NCBI GenBank assembly: GCA_036013505.1
Contig: CP107851.1
Coordinates: 7,922,001 to 7,986,000 of the forward strand
Length of the DNA: 64,000 bases
Direction: 5' to 3'
Origin: Streptomyces sp. NBC_00510
GTDB taxonomy: Bacteria; Actinomycetota; Actinomycetes; Streptomycetales; Streptomycetaceae
This document shows positions 58,154 to 64,000 of the stretch, piece by piece (position 1 is the first letter of the stretch; every line of letters starts with the position of its first letter). The notes below the pieces were generated by a model. It saw nothing but the letters and a program-made list of their open reading frames with translations, had not been told where the DNA came from and ran no database searches. The position numbers and the translations under genes are program-made.

Positions 58154-59026
58154 TCACGGCGCGCCGCCCGCGGCCGACGCGGGCGGCGCGCCCTGCTCCG
58201 CCTCCCCGAACCGCGCCAGGACCAGTGCCCCCGCGATCGACAGCACGAAGCCGAGCACGGCGAGCGGGGCCCGGTCGTGCCGAGTGGAGTCCCCCAGCCA
58301 CACCACCCCGAACAGCGCGGGCCACAGGGACTCGGTGATGACCATCGCCGCCGTCGCGGCGGTCACCGAGCCCGCCTGGAGGGCGTCGACGAGGAAGACG
58401 AAGCCGGTGATCCCCGAGATGACGACGGCGTACGTCGCCGGGTCCGCGAGCAGTTCGCCCACCTCGAACCCGATCAGCATCCGTACCGCGACCGCCACGA
58501 CGCCGAAGCCGAGCCCCGCCACGGCGCCGAGCACCGCCGCCCTGCTCCGCGTCACACGGCGGTCCACGATCCGGCCGGCGACCGCCAGCACGACCGCCGT
58601 GACGAGGATCGCCAGCCGCAGCCGCAGGTCCCCCTCGCCCCCGCCGTCCCGGCCCGCGGAGACCGCCAGCACCGCGAGCCCGACGCACACCGCGCCGACC
58701 GCCGTCCACTCCGCCGCACGCAACCGCACCTTCAGCAGCACCGCCGCCACGACCGCGGTGACCGCGAGCGAGGACGCCAGCGCCGCCTCGACCACGAACA
58801 GCGCCAGGGACCGCAGCGCGACCAGCTCCGCCGCGAAGCCCAGCGCGTCCATCCCGACGCCCGCGACGAACGGCCAGCACCGCAGTGCCGCCAGCAGCGT
58901 CCGCGCGCCCGAGCACGGCGCCCCGGGCGAGCCGGCGGCGGCCCGGCGCGCGCCCATGGCCTGTATCACCGTCGCCGTCCCCATCAGGACGGCGGCACAC
59001 AGAGCGAAGGCGATACCCGGTCCCAT
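58154..59026 (-). CDS. DMT-superfamily (EamA-like) transporter
   Basis: 290 residues from the ATG at 59026, the first residues already forming a membrane helix (GIAFALCAAVLMGTATVIQA). About nine hydrophobic segments; EAALASSLAVTAVVAAVLL, GFGVVAVAVRMLIGFEVGEL and ITGFVFLVDALQAGSVTAA fit the DMT fold, and AAMVITESLWPALFGVVWLG with the following DSTR stretch marks the second repeat end. Substrate unknown; possibly export of a small metabolite. Confidence 0.85.
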   Translation of the reverse strand: MGPGIAFALCAAVLMGTATVIQAMGARRAAAGSPGAPCSGARTLLAALRCWPFVAGVGMDALGFAAELVALRSLALFVVEAALASSLAVTAVVAAVLLKVRLRAAEWTAVGAVCVGLAVLAVSAGRDGGGEGDLRLRLAILVTAVVLAVAGRIVDRRVTRSRAAVLGAVAGLGFGVVAVAVRMLIGFEVGELLADPATYAVVISGITGFVFLVDALQAGSVTAATAAMVITESLWPALFGVVWLGDSTRHDRAPLAVLGFVLSIAGALVLARFGEAEQGAPPASAAGGAP

Positions 59027-59267
59027 GCACGGACCGTAACGGCCGGAGGCGGGCGGCCGGTGCGACCGCCACGCGTCATCCCCTGCTCGCCGAAGGCGAC
59101 GAGCAGCACGGCGACGCCGACCGCCAGCCGGGCGACGGAGTCCCCGGGCAGCCCCGGTGCAGACGCCCGCCGGCGGGCCGGTCACCCCATCGGAGGATCG
59201 GGAATGCCGCCTTTGCAGCGATATGCTCCCCGTGGGGCGATGGTTGACGACGTGCAAGGAGAAGGCA

Positions 59268-60023
59268 GTGGTGAAGAGTTGGCGCGCGGTGGCGGTCGTC
59301 CTGGTGCTTGCGGCGGCGGGGTTCCTGGTGTCCTGCGACGCGGGCGGCGACGGGGCACCCGGTGCCGACGTCACCGGCCGCGTCGTCCCCTCGGGGGAAG
59401 GGTCGCCCGGCGGCGCGACGGGCGGGTCCTCCCCGCACTCCTACGAGATCTCCGGCGCGAAGGCGCTCGACGTGCGCAATGAGAACGGCTCCGTGCGGAT
59501 CACCGTGGGGAGCGGGCCGATGTCGGTGACCGAGACCCTGGAGTACGGCGCCGTGAAGCCGGCCACCCGTCATCGGGTCGAAGGCGGCACCCTGAGGCTG
59601 GTCGGCTCCGGGTGCGGGAACAGCCGGCCGTGCAAGGTCGACTACGTCGTCAGGGTGCCCCCCGCGACGCCCGTCACCGTCAGGGTGGACAACGGGGAGG
59701 TCGAGGCGGACGGCGTCACCGGCGCGGTCGACCTCGGCACGGGCAACGGCAGCGTCACCGGCACCGCGCTGGGCGCCCGCCGGGCGTCCCTGACGAGCGA
59801 GAACGGCACGGTCGAGGCGACCTTCGCGGTCGCACCGCAGGAGGTCACCACCACGACCGAGAACGGCATGGTCACCGTCACCGTGCCGCCCGGAACCGCC
59901 TACGACGTGCGGGCCCGGACCGGCGTCGGCATGAGGCAGGTGAGCGTGCCGACCGATCCGTCGTCGTCCCGCAGGATCACCGCCACCACCGAGAACGGCA
60001 TGGTCACGGTGCAGACGGGCTGA
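59268..60023 (+). CDS. lipoprotein with DUF4097-like adhesin repeats
   Basis: 251 residues from the GTG at 59268 (AAGGAG upstream; a second GTG follows directly). Signal peptide with lipobox L20-V-S-C23, so membrane-anchored. The mature part has a disordered 45-residue start, then a right-handed beta-solenoid-like series of short repeats ending in NGxV: NENGSVRITVGSG, VDNGEVEADGV, GTGNGSVTGTAL, SENGTVEATF, TENGMVTVTV, TENGMVTVQTG. This is the DUF4097/putative auto-transporter adhesin pattern, found in actinobacterial cell-surface lipoproteins of unknown function. Confidence 0.83.
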   Translation: MVKSWRAVAVVLVLAAAGFLVSCDAGGDGAPGADVTGRVVPSGEGSPGGATGGSSPHSYEISGAKALDVRNENGSVRITVGSGPMSVTETLEYGAVKPATRHRVEGGTLRLVGSGCGNSRPCKVDYVVRVPPATPVTVRVDNGEVEADGVTGAVDLGTGNGSVTGTALGARRASLTSENGTVEATFAVAPQEVTTTTENGMVTVTVPPGTAYDVRARTGVGMRQVSVPTDPSSSRRITATTENGMVTVQTG

Positions 60024-60030
60024 CCGCCCG

Positions 60031-60058
60031 CCCGGGGCGCCGGGCGGCGCGCCCCGGG
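60031..60058. terminator. bidirectional terminator
   Basis: CCCGGGGCGC / GCGCCCCGGG, 10-bp stem, between the convergent lipoprotein and ABC-permease genes. Confidence 0.7.
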
Positions 60059-60070
60059 ACCGGTGACGGG

Positions 60071-60910
60071 TCAGCCGCGGACGGCCCCCTCGGTCGCGCC
60101 CGCGATGAAACCCCGGGCGAAGAGCGCGAAGACCAGCACCAGGGGTGCGGAGGCGATGAGCACGGCGGCCATCACGACGCTGTAGTCGGTGGAGCGGCCG
60201 ACGTTGAGCTGGGCCAGGGCGACCTGGAGCGTGATGTGCTCGGGGTTGACCAGGGCGATCAGCGGCCAGACGTAGTCGTTCCAGGCGTTGACGAAGGCGT
60301 AGATGCCGAGGAACGCCAGCGCCGGGCGGATCATCGGCAGCACCACGTGCCAGTACTGGCGCAGGAAGCCGCAGCCGTCCATGCGGGCGGCGTCGAGGAG
60401 TTCGTCGGGGACGCCCCCGCTGACGTACTGGCGCAGCCAGAAGATGCCGAAGGCGTTGGCCAGCGCGGGCGGGATGAGCGCCTTGAGCGTGCCCAGCCAG
60501 CCCAGGTGCATCATGATCAGGTACTGCGGGATGATCGCCAGCTGCAGCGGCAGCATCATGAAGACGAGCAGCACCCCGAAGAGCCACTTGCGCCCGGGGA
60601 AGTCGAACTTGGCGAAGGCGAAGGCCGCGATCGAGTCGACGAGGAGCACGAGCACGGTCGAGACGCAGGCGACGGCCAGCGTGTTGAGCATCGAGCCGAA
60701 GAAGTCGATGCTGTCGAGCACCGTGCGGACGTTGTCCAGCAGGTGCGGGCCGAAGGAGACCTTGGGCGGCGTGCGGTAGATGTCGCGGGTGGTGTTGGTC
60801 GCCATGACGATCGTCCAGTAGAACGGGAAGACCGAGACGAGGACCGCGACGATCAGCACGAGGTGCGCGGTGAGCCCCTTGGGGCGCAGCGACCGTGTGG
60901 TGCGCGTCAT
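60071..60910 (-). CDS. sugar ABC transporter permease, MalG type
   Basis: 279 residues from the ATG at 60910, with six membrane helices. Binding-protein-dependent permease motif (EAA loop): DELLDAARMDGCGFLRQYWH then VVLPMIRPALAF, which contacts the ATPase. N-terminus LTAHLVLIVAVLVSVFPFYW and PPKVSFGPHLLDNV are typical of the CUT1 family MalG/LacG partner. It overlaps the upstream permease by 4 bp (ATGA). No ATPase gene is in view; in streptomycetes a shared ATPase (MsiK) often serves several such systems. Confidence 0.93.
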   Translation of the reverse strand: MTRTTRSLRPKGLTAHLVLIVAVLVSVFPFYWTIVMATNTTRDIYRTPPKVSFGPHLLDNVRTVLDSIDFFGSMLNTLAVACVSTVLVLLVDSIAAFAFAKFDFPGRKWLFGVLLVFMMLPLQLAIIPQYLIMMHLGWLGTLKALIPPALANAFGIFWLRQYVSGGVPDELLDAARMDGCGFLRQYWHVVLPMIRPALAFLGIYAFVNAWNDYVWPLIALVNPEHITLQVALAQLNVGRSTDYSVVMAAVLIASAPLVLVFALFARGFIAGATEGAVRG

Positions 60911-61935
60911 GACTTCCTCCCGCGCTGTACGAGGCGCCAGTTGACGACGACGAGCACGAGGATGAGCACGAAGAACGCCCAGACGATGGCGGCCCCGTAG
61001 CCGAAGTCGTTGTTGGAGAACGCCGATTGGTAGAAGTAGAGCAAGGTGGTCAGACCCGCCTGGCCGGGGCCGCCGAGATTGGCGTTGGCCGCGTTGCTCC
61101 CGAAGAGGACCTGCGGCTCGGTGAAGCTCTGCAGGCCGTTGACGGTCGAGATGACGACCGTGAACAGGATGACCGGGCGCAGGATCGGGATCGTGATGCG
61201 CAGGAAGGTCCGCACCGGCCCGGCCCCGTCGATCCGCGCCGCCTCGTAGACCTCGCCGGGGATGGCCTGCATCCCCGCCAAGTAGATGATCATGTTGTAC
61301 CCGGTCCACTGCCAGGTCATCAGCAGCGCGATGACCAGCTTGATGGTCCACGGATTGCTCATCCACTGGACCTCGGGCAGGCCGGCCATGTGCAGGATCG
61401 CGTTGACCAGGCCGAAGTTGTTGCTGAAGACCGCCCCGAAGAAGATCGCGATGGCGACGATCGAGGTGACGTTCGGCAGGAAGAGCGCGATCCGGTAGAA
61501 GGACTTGAAGCGCCGCACGGAGTTGAGCAGCGTGGCCAGCACCAGCGCCCCCAGGAGCGTCGGCACCGTCGACAGCACCCAGATGGCCAGGGTGTTGCGG
61601 ATCGACAGCCAGAAGACCGGGTCGTCCATCAGGAAGCGGAACTGCTGCAACCCGACGAACTGCATCTCGCCGATGCCGTCCCAGCGGTGGAAGGCCAGGT
61701 AGAGCGAGTAGAACACCGGCCAGAGCATGAAGACGCCGAAGACCAGGTAGAACGGCGAGATCGCCAGGTACTGCGGCCAGAAGGACAGTGCACCGCGCCG
61801 GGCGGCCCGCGCCGCCGGCTGCGGCAGGTGGTGCGCGGGCGCGGAGCGGCGTGGACGCAGGCGCGGCCGCCCCGGGCCGCCGCCGGTGGCGTCCACCGCG
61901 ACGGAGCCGGGGCCGGTGGTCGGAGGCGCCGCCAT
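60907..61935 (-). CDS. sugar ABC transporter permease, MalF type
   Basis: 342 residues with a 50-residue basic/Pro-rich cytosolic start, then six membrane helices (FWPQYLAISPFYLVFGVFML, WVLSTVPTLLGALVLATLLN). EAA motif: GEVYEAARIDGAGPVRTFLR then ITIPILRPVI. CUT1 MalF-like. The start at 61935 is 1 bp from the stop of the binding-protein gene, and its stop overlaps the MalG-type permease, so all three are one operon. Confidence 0.93.
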   Translation of the reverse strand: MAAPPTTGPGSVAVDATGGGPGRPRLRPRRSAPAHHLPQPAARAARRGALSFWPQYLAISPFYLVFGVFMLWPVFYSLYLAFHRWDGIGEMQFVGLQQFRFLMDDPVFWLSIRNTLAIWVLSTVPTLLGALVLATLLNSVRRFKSFYRIALFLPNVTSIVAIAIFFGAVFSNNFGLVNAILHMAGLPEVQWMSNPWTIKLVIALLMTWQWTGYNMIIYLAGMQAIPGEVYEAARIDGAGPVRTFLRITIPILRPVILFTVVISTVNGLQSFTEPQVLFGSNAANANLGGPGQAGLTTLLYFYQSAFSNNDFGYGAAIVWAFFVLILVLVVVNWRLVQRGRKS

Positions 61936-61936
61936 G

Positions 61937-63211
61937 TCAGCGCACGCCCTGCCGCTGCGCGATCTGCTTTGCCTGGGCCACGGCGTCCTTCCAGGCGTCG
62001 TCCGGCTTCTTGCCCTTGGTCTCGACGTTGGTCAGTTCGGTCTTGTACGTCGCCATCAGGGCCGCGTCCGCCGGGGCCTCGTAGGCCGCCGGGATCGCCT
62101 TGGCGGCCGGCCCGAAGACGTCGATGGTCTTCTGGCCGCCGAAGTACGGATCGCCGGCGGTCATCTGCGGCATCGCGTAGGCCGCGGGGGCGGCCGGGAA
62201 GATCGCGGCGTCGGCGAAGCCGCGGGCGTCGTTGGCGGGGCTCAGCAGCCAACTCACGACCTTGAAGGCCTGCTCGGGGTTGCGGCACTGGCGGGGCAGC
62301 GCCAGGAACGAGCCGCCGAGGTTGGACGGGCCGCCCGGCATCGGGGCCACGCGCCACTTGCCCTTGGAGTCGGGGGCGGCGGAGGAGATGTCCAGGGCGT
62401 GCCAGGCGGCGCCGAGTTCGGTCGCCAGCGTGCCCTTGGCGATGGCCGCGTTCCAGCTGTTGTCGTTGATCTTGGCGTCGAGCCCGAGCTCGTACGGCCG
62501 CACGGCCAGGTCCCAGGCGGCACGGATGTGGTCCTGGTCGCCGACGAAGTGGTTGCCGGTGTCGATGAAGCGCTGCGTGCCCTGGCCGACGGCGATGTCG
62601 AAGACCGCGCTCGCGCTGTTGATCAGCGACGCCGACGGCACCGCCTTGTGCAGCTCCCGGCCCGCGGCCAGCCAGTCGTCCCAGGTCTTGATCTGCGCCG
62701 CGACCTGCTCCGGCTCGGAGGGCAGCCCGGCCTGCTCGAAGAAGTCCGCGCGGTAGAACATCGCGGTGGGGCCGATGTCGATCGGGAAGCCGATCTGCCG
62801 GCCGTCCTCGCTGCGCGCCAGCTTGGTCTTCCACTCCAGGTACTGCGGGGCCACGTCCTTGAAGCCCAGGTCGTTGAGGTCCAGGAAGCGGTTGGCATTG
62901 GGCAGGAAGGAGGCCATGTCCTCGCCCTTGATGCCGGTGATGTCGGGCACGGACTGGCCCCCGGTCAGCGTCGTGAGCAGCTTCTGCTTGAAGTCGCCGC
63001 CTATCTGCGCGGACTTCAGGGTCACTTCGGTGAAGTGCGCCTCGGCGTCCTTGACAACCTTGTCACTCAGCCCGCCGCCCCAGTACCAGAGCGTGAGGTT
63101 CTTGCCGTTCCTGGTGCCGCCCGCTCCGCCGCCACCGCACGCGGCGGTGAGGCCGGCGGCCGCGGCGGTGAGCACGGTCGCCTGCAGGAATCGTCTGCGG
63201 GAAAGGTCCAC
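61937..63211 (-). CDS. sugar-binding lipoprotein of ABC transporter (Tat-exported)
   Basis: 424 residues. Twin-arginine signal SRRRFLQATVLTAAAA with lipobox LTAAC (Cys25), so exported folded and lipid-anchored. SBP_bac_1 domain: LTLWYWGGGLSDKVVKDAEA, GGDFKQKLLTTLTGGQSVPD, IGFPIDIGPTAMFYRADFFE, TWDDWLAAGRELHKA, LGAAWHALDISSAAP. It delivers a mono- or oligosaccharide to the two permeases encoded downstream. Which sugar is unknown, but the kinase gene upstream suggests a monosaccharide or one that is phosphorylated after uptake. Confidence 0.93.
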   Translation of the reverse strand: MDLSRRRFLQATVLTAAAAGLTAACGGGGAGGTRNGKNLTLWYWGGGLSDKVVKDAEAHFTEVTLKSAQIGGDFKQKLLTTLTGGQSVPDITGIKGEDMASFLPNANRFLDLNDLGFKDVAPQYLEWKTKLARSEDGRQIGFPIDIGPTAMFYRADFFEQAGLPSEPEQVAAQIKTWDDWLAAGRELHKAVPSASLINSASAVFDIAVGQGTQRFIDTGNHFVGDQDHIRAAWDLAVRPYELGLDAKINDNSWNAAIAKGTLATELGAAWHALDISSAAPDSKGKWRVAPMPGGPSNLGGSFLALPRQCRNPEQAFKVVSWLLSPANDARGFADAAIFPAAPAAYAMPQMTAGDPYFGGQKTIDVFGPAAKAIPAAYEAPADAALMATYKTELTNVETKGKKPDDAWKDAVAQAKQIAQRQGVR

Positions 63212-63220
63212 GGGGTTCTC

Positions 63221-64000
63221 CTACTGCTCGGGCTGATCGGCGTGGTGCGGGCCGGCGGCGGTCGTCGCGGCGGCCGGCACGGTGTGGTCGAGGAAGGCGT
63301 AGGCGGAGCGCAGGTCGTCGTTGCCGGGGGAGTCGCGCACGGACCGCCACCAGCGGTCGACGGCGGCCACGTCCGGTGCGGCGGCGGCGCCACCGATCCG
63401 CCGCACGGACAGCGCGGCGACGAGGTTGGCGAAACGCAGCCGGTCGGCGAGCGGCCGGCCGGCCAGGGTGGCGGCGACCAGCCCGGCCCCGAAGACGTCG
63501 CCGGCGCCGGTGGTGTCGACGGCGTCCACCGGCAGTCCGGCCACCGACGCGCTCTCGCCCGTCGTGGAGTCCACCGCCAGCGCGCCCCCGGCGCCGTCGG
63601 TGACCACGGCGAGCGGTACCAGGTCGGCCAGCCGGGACAGCGCCGCCCGCGGGGTGCCGGTGCGGGTGTAGGCCATCGCCTCCTCGGCGTTGGGCATGAA
63701 GGCGTGGCACAGGGCGAGCTGTTCCAGCACCGCCGGGCTCCAGCGCTCCGAGGGGTCCCAGCCGACGTCGGCGAAGACTAGGGTGCCCGCCGCGTGCGCG
63801 CGCCCCACCCACTCCAGCGGCTCGGCGCCGATGTGGGCGATCGCGGCCCGGCTGGGCGGCGGTTCGCCGATCATCGCGTCCGGGCCGAGCGGCGGCTCCT
63901 GGCCGTGGGTGACCAGCGCCCGGTCGCCGTCGTACGCGAGCGAGACGGTCACCGGGGTCGGCCACCCGGCGAAGCGGCGCGAGCGGGAGAGGTCGACGCC
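63221..64000 (-). CDS. PfkB-family carbohydrate kinase, N-terminus cut by window edge
   Basis: 260 codons visible; the frame stays open through base 64000, so the N-terminal part is missing. The PfkB/ribokinase signature VDTTGAGDVFGAGLVAATLA (catalytic Asp in GAGD) is present, with FADVGWDPSERW, HAFMPNAEEAMAYTRTGTP and LAVVTDGAGGALAVDS upstream of it. It phosphorylates a sugar or nucleoside, probably the one imported by the ABC system, since its stop lies 9 bp before the binding-protein start. The C-terminal 30 residues are Ala-rich and unusual. Sugar identity unknown. Confidence 0.9.
   Translation of the reverse strand, partial: GVDLSRSRRFAGWPTPVTVSLAYDGDRALVTHGQEPPLGPDAMIGEPPPSRAAIAHIGAEPLEWVGRAHAAGTLVFADVGWDPSERWSPAVLEQLALCHAFMPNAEEAMAYTRTGTPRAALSRLADLVPLAVVTDGAGGALAVDSTTGESASVAGLPVDAVDTTGAGDVFGAGLVAATLAGRPLADRLRFANLVAALSVRRIGGAAAAPDVAAVDRWWRSVRDSPGNDDLRSAYAFLDHTVPAAATTAAGPHHADQPEQ

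Overview
The window reads as a piece of an actinobacterial, most likely Streptomyces, chromosome. Third codon positions are almost all G or C, GTG starts are common, and the families are typical of a soil streptomycete: many MarR/HxlR/PadR/LacI/AraC/MocR-type regulators, secreted RICIN-tailed hydrolases, SpoIIE-type phosphatases with RsbW-like ATPase tails, Tat lipoproteins and mycothiol-type DinB proteins. No plasmid, phage, rRNA or CRISPR signature is visible, and only worn-out insertion-sequence relics remain.

Layout. 1-7 kb: a truncated aromatic FAD monooxygenase, a conserved hypothetical, an ArsR-like regulator/MFS exporter pair with a clear operator, an APH-type phosphotransferase, a methyltransferase and several transposase relics (IS5-like at 2.2 kb, IS630-like at 6.6 kb, repeats at 5.6 kb). 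7-14 kb: PadR regulator, PASTA lipoprotein, a LacI regulator divergent from a secreted GH3 beta-glucosidase, and an HxlR regulator divergent from an NAD(P)H-binding protein. 14-20 kb: three secreted proteins carrying ricin-type lectin domains (ThuA-like, beta-helix and GH18 chitinase), with DasR-like boxes in front of two of them. 20-33 kb: pdxH, AraC/aldo-keto reductase, Clp-N-like protein, two EamA transporters, FG-GAP protein, a MocR regulator divergent from two FMN-binding genes, LysR, an isochorismatase-like pseudoenzyme and a Rieske lipoprotein.

33.2-36.5 kb is the most unusual part. Upstream of a Ro60 (TROVE/VWA) ortholog lie two tandem noncoding RNAs of the YrlA type. Each has a long end-closing stem and a circularly permuted tRNA-like module: T arm, then an acceptor-like stem closed by a tiny loop, then D arm. 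A third, mini Y-like hairpin without the tRNA module sits in front of them. All three share the same internal-loop motif. Ro60 is followed after 9 bp by a HipA-like kinase and a DUF3037 protein, so a Y RNA/Ro60/HipA-like ribonucleoprotein locus is proposed.

36.6-64 kb: a two-gene SDR operon, uracil-DNA glycosylase, DinB and TetR genes, a frameshifted FAD monooxygenase behind a twin TACAnnTGTA operator, Gfo/Idh oxidoreductase, apolipoprotein N-acyltransferase, a PAS/GAF/SpoIIE phosphatase, an Fpg/Nei DNA glycosylase, redox and DoxX genes, an FMN hydroxyacid oxidase, a methyltransferase, a second SpoIIE phosphatase divergent from phosphoketolase, a DMT transporter, an adhesin-like lipoprotein, and the end of a sugar ABC-uptake operon (kinase, binding protein, two permeases) that runs off the right edge. 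Many gene ends are separated by strong GC-rich hairpin terminators, which are listed. All functional calls rest on reading motifs by eye; no database search was possible.
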